NCBI GenBank assembly: GCA_934488695.1
Contig: CAKSSH010000005.1
Location: forward strand, 1-50,338
Length of the DNA stretch: 50,338 nucleotides
Direction of reading: 5' to 3'
From: an uncultured Oscillospiraceae bacterium
GTDB taxonomy: Bacteria > Bacillota > Clostridia > Oscillospirales > Ruminococcaceae
Part shown: positions 42,461 through 50,338 of the stretch, one piece after another
Position numbering within the stretch: position 1 is the first letter of the stretch
Layout: each line of letters starts with the position of its first letter
Program-made: the position numbers and the translations under genes
Notes under the pieces: generated by a model
What the model saw: only the letters and a program-made list of their open reading frames with translations
Databases searched by the model: none
What the model was told of the DNA's origin: nothing

Positions 42461-43702
42461 TTAAACATGATTTCCGACTGCCACACCGGTGGAAAAGGCA
42501 ATTTGCAAATTGTATCCGCCCGTCACGGCGTCTACATCCAAAACTTCACCTGCAAAGTAAACTCCCTTTACAAGCTTGGATTGCATGGTCTTGGGGTCGA
42601 CCTCCTCCACGCAAACACCTCCGGCCGTTACAATAGCACGCTCAACAGGCTCGGTACCGCAAAGTGAAAACGGCATAGCCTTGAGAAGCGAGCAAAGCTC
42701 CGTCCGCTCTTGACGGGTTATCTGGTGAACCTTTTTATGCGGCGGGATTCCACTCATTTCGACGATAACCGGGATCATAAGCCGTGGCAAAAGCGCTCCC
42801 AGCGAATTGATAAAATCTCGGTTCAGATTTTCCCGAAAATCACGTTCCAGACGCAACGAAAGCATTTCGTGGGAAAGACCCGGTTTTAAATCCAAAACGA
42901 TTTCAAAATCCTGCGGACGCTGCGTTAAATAGGAGCTCGCACTGAGCGGCGTAGGGCCGGACAGCCCGAAATGGGTAAACAACACTTCCCCTTGATCTCT
43001 GTAAAGGCCTTTGCCATCACACTTGCGCAGGAGCTGTAATCCGGTGTTTCGCAAAGAAAGACCTTGCATTCGGCGGTGCCTGTCGCCGGTGCAGCAAAGA
43101 CCGACCAGTGCCGGCCGTGTCGGTACAATCCGATGGCCGAAAGCTTTTGCAAAAACGTACCCGTCTCCGGTTGATCCGGTGCGCGGATAGGATAAACCGC
43201 CGGTTGCGATCAACACCTGACGGGCAGCCGCTCCTTCGCCGGAAGCCGTTCGTACCCAAAAACCGTTTTCCTGCTGTTTCACCGCTGCAACTGTATCGTG
43301 CAGCAGCGATACTCCGGTTAATTGAAGAAACCTGCGTAATGCAGAAACAATATCCTCGGAACGATCCGAAGCCGGGAAAACCCGTCCGCCGCGTTCGGTT
43401 TTAAGCGCTACGCCAAGCTCTTCAAAAAAGCTTATCGTATCCTGCGGTGAAAAGGCAAACAAAGCGCTGTACAAAAAACGCGGATTGGAAACCACATGAT
43501 CCAGCACCTGCTGTGCCGAGCAATGATTGGTCAGATTGCAGCGGCCCTTTCCGGTAATCATGATCTTACGGCCGGGCTCTTTCTTCTTTTCAATCAAAAG
43601 GACTGATTTTCCGCGCCTTGCAGCTGTTCCGGCCGCCATCATCCCGGCAGCGCCGCCGCCGACAACAATCAAGTCCCAAGCTTGTTCTTGTCTTTTTGTC
43701 AA
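42461..43702 (-). CDS. NAD(P)/FAD-dependent oxidoreductase, HI0933/YtfP family
   Basis: 413 residues. An N-terminal FAD-binding GGGAAGMMAAGTAARRG, then the family sequence KKEPGRKIMITGKGRCNLTN, and a C-terminal FAD loop VYFAGEVLDVDAVTGGYNLQIAFSTG given in parts. TTG 43700-43702 overlaps the RpiR-type stop as TTGA, and no ATG is available upstream. Physiological substrate unknown; BaiN-like steroid reductases belong to the same group but are not implied. Gene order with plsC and ispH is common in Clostridia. Confidence 0.9.
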   Translation of the reverse strand: MTKRQEQAWDLIVVGGGAAGMMAAGTAARRGKSVLLIEKKKEPGRKIMITGKGRCNLTNHCSAQQVLDHVVSNPRFLYSALFAFSPQDTISFFEELGVALKTERGGRVFPASDRSEDIVSALRRFLQLTGVSLLHDTVAAVKQQENGFWVRTASGEGAAARQVLIATGGLSYPRTGSTGDGYVFAKAFGHRIVPTRPALVGLCCTGDRHRRMQGLSLRNTGLQLLRKCDGKGLYRDQGEVLFTHFGLSGPTPLSASSYLTQRPQDFEIVLDLKPGLSHEMLSLRLERDFRENLNRDFINSLGALLPRLMIPVIVEMSGIPPHKKVHQITRQERTELCSLLKAMPFSLCGTEPVERAIVTAGGVCVEEVDPKTMQSKLVKGVYFAGEVLDVDAVTGGYNLQIAFSTGVAVGNHV

Positions 43703-44562
43703 ATTCCGTGACGCCCCTTATAAACCGCGTTTTCCTGCCACAGCTGCTCCAGCCGCTGCAATTTTTGCGATACCTCGTCCTTACACCGAAGTCCCAGTGC
43801 AACAATCAGTGCATTGATAAGGCTCAGCGGTGCAACCAGAGAATCCGCAAAGGATACCATATCGCTGCAGGCAAGCAGCAAATGATCCGCGGACTCGGCA
43901 ATCGGCGAATCCAGGCTGTCCGTAATGGCAATCACAGTCGCTCGACAGCTGCTGGCATACTGCATAGCCTTCACCGTCCGGCTGGAATAGCGCGGAAAGC
44001 TCAGGCCGATCAACACATCCCCCTGTCCGATGGACAGAATGTTTTCAAACACATCGTTTCCCGATGCGCCGACAGGACGGACATTATCAAAAATATGATT
44101 GAGATAAAAAGCTAAAAAATTCATCAGCACCGCGGCACTGCCGGTTCCGATCAAAAAGATACGGCGCGCCCGGATAATTGCATCCACTGCCCGGTCAAAA
44201 GCGCCCTTGTCCATTTCGTCCAGGGTTTTACGGATTTTGGCAATGTCGGCGTGCAGCACCTTTTCCAGCACCTGGTTGACATCCATCTGGTCACTGGCAA
44301 CCTCCATGCGCTGTGCAGCTGTCAACATATTGCGGCTAACCTCCTGCAAGGCTCTTTGCAGCTGCGGATAACCTTCAAAGCCGAGCTCTCCGGCAAAACG
44401 AACCACAGTCGACTCACTGACGCCGGCTGCTTGTCCGAGCTGTGCAGCCGTCAAGTAAGCCGCCTTGTCGAAATGTTCCGTTAAATAACCGGCTATTTTT
44501 TTCTGACCCTTGGAAAAGGTCGGCATGCCGTTTTGCAGCACCGACAGTAAATCCGGTTTCAT
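43699..44562 (-). CDS. MurR/RpiR family transcriptional regulator
   Basis: 287 residues. The N-terminal HTH (about 1-77) contains AAQLGQAAGVSESTVVRFAGELGFEGYPQLQRAL, the RpiR signature split over helix-turn-helix. A SIS domain (about 110-250) has FLIGTGSAAVLMNFLAFYL and GDVLIGLSFPRYSSRTVKAMQYA, which bind a sugar phosphate. The regulated genes are not evident; neighbours are an FAD oxidoreductase and teichoic-acid export genes. The ATG is preceded by GGGGG. Confidence 0.93.
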   Translation of the reverse strand: MKPDLLSVLQNGMPTFSKGQKKIAGYLTEHFDKAAYLTAAQLGQAAGVSESTVVRFAGELGFEGYPQLQRALQEVSRNMLTAAQRMEVASDQMDVNQVLEKVLHADIAKIRKTLDEMDKGAFDRAVDAIIRARRIFLIGTGSAAVLMNFLAFYLNHIFDNVRPVGASGNDVFENILSIGQGDVLIGLSFPRYSSRTVKAMQYASSCRATVIAITDSLDSPIAESADHLLLACSDMVSFADSLVAPLSLINALIVALGLRCKDEVSQKLQRLEQLWQENAVYKGRHGI

Positions 44563-44574
44563 TCCGCCGCCCCC

Positions 44575-45303
44575 TTACTTATTTACAGATTCCCGATATG
44601 CATCCAAAACCTGATTGGCCTCTCCCTGCATTACCAATTGCCCGTCATGAATCCAAATAACGTGATCGCAGAGCGTACGCAGTTGTTCTGTACTGTGTGA
44701 AACAATCATCACCGTTCGCCGTTTATCCGAGATCAATTCCTTAATTTTATTAAAGCTCTTTTTCTTAAATTTTTCATCACCGACGCTGAGAACCTCATCA
44801 ATCAGCATAATATCGGTTTCCATAACGGCGGTAATGGAAAAGGCTAATTTTGAATACATTCCGCTGGAATAGGTTTTAACCGGCTTGTCAATAAATTTCT
44901 CAAGCTCGGAAAAGGCAATGATCTCGTCTATTTTTTCTTGAATTTCATGGCGACGAAATCCCATTAAAAGGCCGGACAGATAAATGTTTTCCCTTCCCGA
45001 AAGGTTGGCACGAAATCCAACGCCGATTGACAGCAGCGAAACAGTTTTTCCGTAGAGGTCAATGCTGCCGCGGTCGGGGGAAAAAATACCGGCGATAGAG
45101 CGCAGTAAGGTTGATTTTCCGCTGCCGTTGCGCCCAATCAAGCCGACAACCTGCCCTTCTTCAATATCAAAGGAAACATCCCGAATTGCCTCAAATGTTT
45201 CTAATTTGTTTTTTCCGAAGGAAAAAATGGCGCGTTTGGAAGAAACCGCCTTCAGGCTGCGATAAACGATCCATAAATTCCGAACAGAAATCGCTTTACT
45301 CAT
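44575..45303 (-). CDS. tagH: Teichoic-acid/polysaccharide ABC exporter, ATP-binding subunit
   Basis: 242 residues. Walker A GLIGRNGSGKST, signature YSSGM, Walker B MLIDEVLSVGD, H-loop VSHS. Ends with a short C-terminus, so it is the compact form without a carbohydrate-binding extension. The sequence VGFRANLSGRENIYLSGLLMGF is characteristic of TagH/KpsT-type transporters. AAGGTGA is upstream; its ATG directly follows the stop codon of tagG. Confidence 0.92.
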   Translation of the reverse strand: MSKAISVRNLWIVYRSLKAVSSKRAIFSFGKNKLETFEAIRDVSFDIEEGQVVGLIGRNGSGKSTLLRSIAGIFSPDRGSIDLYGKTVSLLSIGVGFRANLSGRENIYLSGLLMGFRRHEIQEKIDEIIAFSELEKFIDKPVKTYSSGMYSKLAFSITAVMETDIMLIDEVLSVGDEKFKKKSFNKIKELISDKRRTVMIVSHSTEQLRTLCDHVIWIHDGQLVMQGEANQVLDAYRESVNK

Positions 45304-46095
45304 TCAGATCACCTTTGTGTAGCTGTTTTCGTATTTATAAACCGTGTGCAATCCCACTGCCGACACCAGTATACCAACCAGCAGCCAAACCAGCAGCATT
45401 CTGAGATTCGGCGCCTGACCGTATAGCATTACCCGACGCATAGAGGAAATAATCAAAGCCATCGGGTTTAGATTGGTAAGCAGCCGTCCGGCCAATGCAC
45501 TGACATTGCTGATTCTTTTTTCAATGGAATAAAAAACGCCGGACATATAGAATAAAAGCCGCAGCAGCACCGTCACCACGTTAGACAGATCCTCGATAAA
45601 CACGCCGAAATGCATAAAAATAGTTGCAAACCCGAAAGTTACCGTGAACAGTACTATCAAAATCAGCGGAATGTATAAAAGATTCCAGGTGACCGGAATC
45701 CGATCCAGAATCATACAAAAAATAACCAGCCCGAAAGAAATCAGCATTTTAAAAAAATTGACATACATTTTTATCAGAACCAGGGCATATTTGGGTAAAT
45801 ATATCTTGGTGACTGTGCTCTTGTTGGCTCGTACCAGCTTAACGCTGTTCGTCAAGGTGCGGTTGAAAAAATCCCAAGCCGTCAATCCGATAAAGACAAA
45901 AACGGCAAAATTATCTTCTTTTGTATGAAAAACTATCTGAACCACAAAGGCGTAAACCAGCATAAAAAGAATCGGATCCAAAATCCACCAAAGCCAATTC
46001 AGATAAGAATCCGCCACGCTGGATTTCAGTTCTGCCTTAGCGGCATAAACGGCGTACGGATTATACCGCCGAATGTCTCGGAAAAACTTTTTCAT
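45304..46095 (-). CDS. tagG: Teichoic-acid/polysaccharide ABC exporter permease
   Basis: 263 residues from ATG 46093-46095, preceded by AGGAG; the long frame upstream lies inside the neighbouring gene. ABC-2 permease with six membrane segments and the N-terminal interface helix DIRRYNPYAVYAAKAELKSSVADSYLNWLWWILDP in two pieces. It forms the pore with TagH. It overlaps the end of the upstream fusion gene by 35 bases, so translation is coupled. Confidence 0.92.
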   Translation of the reverse strand: MKKFFRDIRRYNPYAVYAAKAELKSSVADSYLNWLWWILDPILFMLVYAFVVQIVFHTKEDNFAVFVFIGLTAWDFFNRTLTNSVKLVRANKSTVTKIYLPKYALVLIKMYVNFFKMLISFGLVIFCMILDRIPVTWNLLYIPLILIVLFTVTFGFATIFMHFGVFIEDLSNVVTVLLRLLFYMSGVFYSIEKRISNVSALAGRLLTNLNPMALIISSMRRVMLYGQAPNLRMLLVWLLVGILVSAVGLHTVYKYENSYTKVI

Positions 46096-48520
46096 GGGTC
46101 TGCTCCTGTTCCTTGAGATTAAACAAATCTTCAAACTGGGCAAGTGCCTGCCGATTGTATTTTTCAAAATCAATACCCATCGGCCGAACACAGCCCTCCT
46201 CAAACGCTTGTATTCCCTGCAAAATCCCTTGTTTGCTGTTTTGAACCAACGTCCCGCCAAAGCGACCGAGCAGCTCGGCCGGACCCGGCATATCGGTACA
46301 GATTGCCGGAACACCGAGAGCGTCCGCTTCAAAGATCACAATCGGCTGAGCCTCATATTTCGAGCTTAAAATGAACAAATCGCACTGCCGCAAAATCGGC
46401 ATGGGGTTTTCAACAGAGCGAATCACGGCAATATGCCGACTGCAGGGCTGCGCATTGGCGTAGGCCACTGTTTTTCCGTACAGTCCGCCCGGGCCGCCGA
46501 TTAATATCAAGTATGCGTCGGGGTGCGACTCCCAGTAGGTTTCAAAAGCATCGATCAGCATAAAATGCTGTTTTTCGGGAGAAAATCGACCAACCGTGAT
46601 AAACTTGCGCCCCGGCTCGCGAAGAATACCCTCAATTCCGCCCGGATGAAGAATACTGCACCGGGTTTCGCGCTGAAAAACAATGGGCTTGTTGGCATTA
46701 TGAATGATTTGCCGAGCATTGATACTGTTTTCGACCTCCACAATGTTATCCCGGCGGCCGCTGATACGCGCCGTAACCTCTGCCATTGCAGGCGTGACAA
46801 CCGCCACCCTGTCATAATTACGGTAAGCACGACGCAGCGTGAGACGGTGCTGATTATGACGTTGTGTCATTTCGCGTTCCATATCGCTATGGACAAAAAC
46901 CGTCCTGTTCGCGGGCCACTGCTCAAAAAGACGCAGAATATATTTATCGTAGCCACTGAAATGGATCACGTCCTGCATTTCAAGACCGGTGAAGTGCTTG
47001 CAAAAATCGCGGCGATAGGCTCGATCCGCAAGGCGACGAATCAGCCGGGTTTCCCAGCCGAGATAATAATAAAACGCCAATGCAAGCCCTTCCAGCGGCG
47101 TAAAAGACAAGGGGCTGGCCATGCTGTACAGTCGCAGCTGCTCCGGCAGGCCGTCCAGCCGCTCCGGGTGCGCTGTAAAGGCAGATTGCTTGATAGCGAG
47201 ATAATATTCGCGCTGCTGCAAATCAATTTGACTGAGCAGGTTTTTAAAAGAAGCTGTCAGGCCGTTTTGCAAAAGGCCGCCGCAATAAAACAGCACTCTT
47301 CTTTTACCGCTCGGCCGACAACGCACCACCTTGCAGGTGTCCTCCCCGTTCAAAACATGCCGTAGGATACGATCGGCACTGTCGGGGCCGTCATACGTGC
47401 AAAAGCGCTGCTGAAACGCCGCAGCGTCATACGAAACAGGCAGCTCCAACGCCGCAGTCAGCTCCGCCGGCGTCACCACACGGCGAAAGGGAAGCTGAGA
47501 CAGCTCAAAATAAAAACCGCGCTGCGCGTCATACTCTCGTTCGTCCGGCGTAAAAAGCAAAATTTGCTTACCGGAACAGGCGAAATCGAAAAACACGCTG
47601 GAATAATCGGTAATCAGCACATCGCAAGCTGCGAGGACCTCATATGCCTCCAGCTGTTTCGGAAAAGGCCTGATATGCGCAAAGCCGGAAAGATCCGCCG
47701 ATGCGCCGACCAGCGGGTGCAGACGGACGAGCAGCAGCTGGTCGTCCTGCAACAGAGCATCGATCTCCGAAAGCGTCTTGCGCAACGCACGCAGCGAGCT
47801 GTCCAGCGTTTCTCCCATGTTTTCGGCTTTCCAGGTCGGCATATAAACCGCAACACGGCGCTTTTTCGGAAACAGCTGTTCCCGTAACTGCTGTGCCTGC
47901 TGCGGACGGAAGAAAACGCTGTTACGCGGGTAACCGGCGCACAGAGCTTCTCCTCGAAAAGAGGTGTCGATATTATAAGATTCCAGCATGGTCTCCCGCA
48001 TATAATCATTGGGAAAAACAAGATAATCCGAAAAGAGCAAATTGCGTTGAATATTGCCCATGGAATGACGCTCTGTCAGATTATACTTCCCCATTTTTTT
48101 AAGCGGGGTGCCATGCCAGGTATTAACGAGGATCTGTCCGTCCTTTTTAATATAAGCTCGCGGCAGCGACGTGTCCGTAAACAGATACCGAACCTGCGCC
48201 AACAGGCGATAATATCGTAAGGAGCCCTGCCGCACCAAAGAAACACCCCTCAGGCGATACTGCGCAATAAGCGCCTCGGCGCGACTGCGCACCTGCGGGC
48301 AGACCGAAAGGTACAGCTTGCGTTTTCCGTAACGGCCGCTTTGCATTGCCTGCATCAAATAAAAAATGTTGCCGGCAACGTCCAATCCGTTGCGAGATTC
48401 CAGCAGCACAGCCCGATCCCGCAGGCGGCTGTGAACATAAAAATGCCGATACCATCCCGTTTTCATGGAACGGTGCAACACCTTTCCCGTTTTTCGGATA
48501 AGTTTCCCGACCGATCTCAT
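46061..48520 (-). CDS. Glycerophosphotransferase (TagB/TagF type) fused to GT4 glycosyltransferase
   Basis: 819 residues from ATG 48518-48520, which overlaps the upstream stop as ATGA. Residues about 1-380 form a CDP-glycerol glycerophosphotransferase domain: VNTWHGTPLKKMGK, FPNDYMRE, CAGYPRN and DVLITDYSSVFFDFACSGK. Residues about 400-800 form a GT-B glycosyltransferase of family GT4: a Rossmann-like start, GRFSPEKQHFMLIDAFETY, LILIGGPG and SSKYEAQPIVIFEADALGVPAICTD. The two halves would add glycerol phosphate and a sugar in one teichoic-acid pathway. Sugar and acceptor unknown. Domain combinations of this type occur in Firmicutes wall-polymer loci. Confidence 0.88.
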   Translation of the reverse strand: MRSVGKLIRKTGKVLHRSMKTGWYRHFYVHSRLRDRAVLLESRNGLDVAGNIFYLMQAMQSGRYGKRKLYLSVCPQVRSRAEALIAQYRLRGVSLVRQGSLRYYRLLAQVRYLFTDTSLPRAYIKKDGQILVNTWHGTPLKKMGKYNLTERHSMGNIQRNLLFSDYLVFPNDYMRETMLESYNIDTSFRGEALCAGYPRNSVFFRPQQAQQLREQLFPKKRRVAVYMPTWKAENMGETLDSSLRALRKTLSEIDALLQDDQLLLVRLHPLVGASADLSGFAHIRPFPKQLEAYEVLAACDVLITDYSSVFFDFACSGKQILLFTPDEREYDAQRGFYFELSQLPFRRVVTPAELTAALELPVSYDAAAFQQRFCTYDGPDSADRILRHVLNGEDTCKVVRCRPSGKRRVLFYCGGLLQNGLTASFKNLLSQIDLQQREYYLAIKQSAFTAHPERLDGLPEQLRLYSMASPLSFTPLEGLALAFYYYLGWETRLIRRLADRAYRRDFCKHFTGLEMQDVIHFSGYDKYILRLFEQWPANRTVFVHSDMEREMTQRHNQHRLTLRRAYRNYDRVAVVTPAMAEVTARISGRRDNIVEVENSINARQIIHNANKPIVFQRETRCSILHPGGIEGILREPGRKFITVGRFSPEKQHFMLIDAFETYWESHPDAYLILIGGPGGLYGKTVAYANAQPCSRHIAVIRSVENPMPILRQCDLFILSSKYEAQPIVIFEADALGVPAICTDMPGPAELLGRFGGTLVQNSKQGILQGIQAFEEGCVRPMGIDFEKYNRQALAQFEDLFNLKEQEQTHEKVFPRHSAV

Positions 48521-49761
48521 CGTATACACGCTCCCAATGCTCTCATGCTGCTGTTTCGGTCATTATATGTATTAAACCGCCGATTAAAGGCCTTGTATTT
48601 CTCATCCAAGACAAAATCGCGCGCTGTTTGGCGAATCATGTCGCACACATCCTCATTTCGATAAACAATAGGGCCGGGCAATTCGCTCATCTCCAGGTAA
48701 AAATCTCGCAGCCGGTCCTTATAGTCCTCAAAATCGTACATAAAAAACATAATCGGTCGGCACAAATTGGCGTAATCAAAGAAAACACTGGAATAATCGG
48801 TCAACAACATATCGCTGACAAGATACAGATCGTTGATATCGTCATAATGCGAAACATTCCGCACAAAACCACCGTATTTTTCAAAATCAAACCCGTTTAT
48901 AATGAAGTAATGTGCGCGGAACAAGACGATATAATCCGCGGAAAGCTCCCGATACAGCCGATCAAAATCAATGCCGACTTCATATAAAAAGCCCTTTCCG
49001 CGTTCATGGTGATCATCCCGAAAGGTCGGTGCATAGAGCAGGATTTTTTTATCCGGCGGCAGCTCAAGACGTTGTTTCAGACGCTCGATTTCCTGCGGCG
49101 TGCAGGAAAACAGCCGATCGTTTCGCGGATATCCGCAGGGAATGATTTTTTGGGCACGTTCCTCATCGGTGAGTGCGAAAGCCGACGCAATTTTTTCGGT
49201 ATAAAAGACAGACGGAGACAAAAAGCAGGTGATTTTTTTGCCCTGCTGCCGATATTGTGCGTGCACCTGAGAAAGCTTTTGGGATTTGTTGGGTGATAGC
49301 TTTAAATCACATCCCAAACGCTTAAGCGGCGTCCCATGCCAGGTTTGAACAAAAACCTGACCGCGGCGCGGCGTCAAATAGGGCTGCATGGTAGAATTGG
49401 TAACCCAGTATTTTGCGCAGGCGGCGATTTTGAGATAGCCGCGGCTTCCGTATCGAATCAATCGGGTCCTGGGGTCTTCTTTCAGAAATGAATGTGCTTT
49501 CAGATCCCGCAGAGACCAGACAAAGGTGTAATCCGAAAAGCGCTCGTCGCCAAGCGCAGCCAAATACATGGCCTTCGGACTGCAGGTGTACTGCCGTCCC
49601 TGAAAAGACTCGAACAGAATCGTTTTTTCTTCGATGGGATTTTGACGGCAAAAGCGCTGAAATGTACGCGTCCGCCGGCGTACTATCAGCCATTTGTAAA
49701 GCCCGTAAAGCACTTTGCTGTTTTGCATAAAATGCTTAATCGTTTTTTTCATGCGTTTCAA
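48517..49761 (-). CDS. CDP-glycerol glycerophosphotransferase (TagB/TagF family)
   Basis: 414 residues, start TTG 49759-49761 with GGGGAG at 9 bases; the ATG three codons later would be 18 bases away. Single Glyphos_transf domain: FVQTWHGTPLKRLGCDL near 145-160, IIPCGYPRND, FRAHYFI and MLLTDYSSVFFDYANL. A basic N-terminus (KKTIKHFMQNSK) suggests peripheral membrane binding. It transfers glycerol-3-phosphate from the CDP-glycerol made by TagD. Whether it is the primase (TagB) or polymerase (TagF) is not decidable; its length fits TagB. Confidence 0.9.
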   Translation of the reverse strand: MKRMKKTIKHFMQNSKVLYGLYKWLIVRRRTRTFQRFCRQNPIEEKTILFESFQGRQYTCSPKAMYLAALGDERFSDYTFVWSLRDLKAHSFLKEDPRTRLIRYGSRGYLKIAACAKYWVTNSTMQPYLTPRRGQVFVQTWHGTPLKRLGCDLKLSPNKSQKLSQVHAQYRQQGKKITCFLSPSVFYTEKIASAFALTDEERAQKIIPCGYPRNDRLFSCTPQEIERLKQRLELPPDKKILLYAPTFRDDHHERGKGFLYEVGIDFDRLYRELSADYIVLFRAHYFIINGFDFEKYGGFVRNVSHYDDINDLYLVSDMLLTDYSSVFFDYANLCRPIMFFMYDFEDYKDRLRDFYLEMSELPGPIVYRNEDVCDMIRQTARDFVLDEKYKAFNRRFNTYNDRNSSMRALGACIR

Positions 49762-49779
49762 TCTGCCGCGCTCCCCGCC

Positions 49780-50169
49780 TCAGTTTTTGAGGTCCTTTTT
49801 AATTTGTGTTGTCGATATTTCGGGCGTTCTGGAAAGGTAAACAACCTCGCAGGCGTCCTTCAGAAAATCAAATTTCCCTTTCCAATCGTCCCCGATAACA
49901 AAGGTATCCACCCGAAACTCCTTGACGTCCCGCTCTTTTTGCTCCCAGCTTTCCTCCGGAATCACCAAGTCTACATAACGAATAGCCTCCAGCATCCGTT
50001 TTCTTTCTTCATAGGAAAAATAGCACTTTTTTTGTTTACAGTTCCAATTGAATTCATCTGTGGACAGTGCAACAATTAAATAATCGCCCAATTCCCTGGC
50101 ACGCTGCAGCAGATTGATATGCCCGTAATGCAATAAGTCAAAAGTCCCGTATGTGATTACCTTTTTCAT
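49780..50169 (-). CDS. tagD: Glycerol-3-phosphate cytidylyltransferase
   Basis: 129 residues, the standard length. TYGTFDLLHYGHINLL (HxGH nucleotide site), RVDTFVIGDDWKGKFDFL and ISTTQIKKDL (the RTxGISTT-like end) are complete. It makes CDP-glycerol for teichoic acids. GAGGAG is 6 bases before ATG, and ATG overlaps the stop of the previous gene as ATGA. Confidence 0.96.
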   Translation of the reverse strand: MKKVITYGTFDLLHYGHINLLQRARELGDYLIVALSTDEFNWNCKQKKCYFSYEERKRMLEAIRYVDLVIPEESWEQKERDVKEFRVDTFVIGDDWKGKFDFLKDACEVVYLSRTPEISTTQIKKDLKN

Positions 50170-50338
50170 GTTTTCTCCTCAATTTCCTCAAAATCAATTG
50201 CCCGTAAAACGCCGCGGCAGCCGGCATCCGGTCCCGTATCGGGATGACAGCAGCGCTGGCGCACCCGGCGCCGCGCCGTTTGAAATGAATCCCGACCCGC
50301 CGACAAATCCGTTAAAAACGCTTCCAATTGCTCAGGAC
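50166..50338 (-). CDS. C-terminal end of a glycerophosphotransferase-like protein (runs off right edge)
   Basis: 57 codons plus two bases are visible. The stop TGA (50166-50168) overlaps the tagD start as ATGA. Visible residues include PEQLEAFLTDLSAG, FQTARRRVRQRCCHPDTG and CRGVLRAIDFEE. This spacing (F...ARR..R...HPDTG..C.RVL..I) resembles the C-terminus of CDP-glycerol glycerophosphotransferases. The rest of the protein is outside the window, so the identity is provisional. Confidence 0.55.
   Translation of the reverse strand, partial: PEQLEAFLTDLSAGRDSFQTARRRVRQRCCHPDTGPDAGCRGVLRAIDFEEIEEKT

Noticed and set aside
46523..47365. 280-codon plus-strand open frame
   Set aside because: Opposite to the teichoic-acid fusion gene, without ribosome site or recognisable motif.

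Overview
The window looks like a chromosomal segment of an anaerobic, spore-forming member of the Clostridia (Firmicutes), most likely near Oscillospiraceae/Ruminococcaceae. Several things point there. IspH is fused to ribosomal protein S1 in one ORF. Sporulation-type genes are present (SpoVB flippase, YmxH, an M23/M50 pair like SpoIVFA/SpoIVFB, CwlD-type amidase). A fermentative redox block stands at the left edge, AGGAGG-type ribosome sites are strong, and TTG/GTG starts are common. Nothing looks phage-like, and there is no insertion sequence or CRISPR array. Almost every gene lies on the minus strand.

Left edge to 2 kb: a redox/fermentation block. The 5' end of a probable adhE sits behind a strong promoter and an exact Rex-type operator. 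A Crp/Fnr regulator is divergent from a D-lactate dehydrogenase, and a perfect 18-bp palindrome between them is placed to activate ldh and repress the regulator.

2-8 kb: an EF-G-like GTPase, then rlmB with a large membrane protein that has the layout of a heavy-metal P-type ATPase but has lost the phosphorylation and hinge motifs, and a small tail-anchored protein.

8-15 kb: a protein with two tandem Cys/His zinc-site repeats, then a four-gene run (SpoVB-type flippase, low-complexity protein with a C-terminal beta-sandwich, SpoIID-like plus three peptidoglycan-binding domains, double peptidoglycan-binding protein) that looks like a spore-envelope module. A LUD protein and tRNA-Arg(CCG) follow on the plus strand.

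15-26 kb: a housekeeping string read right to left: rplS with a structured leader, lepB, rbgA, rnhB, yraN, M19 dipeptidase, thrC, metallophosphoesterase, tig with a histone-H1-like tail, clpP, clpX and a TIM-barrel isomerase.

26-39 kb: a membrane-fusion protein and MacB-type permease without an ATPase, a Cys-rich miniprotein, radA, cwlD, a radical-SAM pair, and the ymxH-M23-M50 sporulation operon behind a SigE-like promoter. On the plus strand a DUF4430 lipoprotein is followed by a small S-component-like membrane protein. Then come a structured intergenic stretch, rarA, glyA and nth.

39-50.3 kb: ispH-rpsA, plsC, an FAD oxidoreductase and an RpiR regulator linked by 4-base start/stop overlaps, then a teichoic-acid block: tagH, tagG, a glycerophosphotransferase-GT4 fusion, a TagB/F-type transferase, tagD and the C-terminus of another probable transferase at the right edge.
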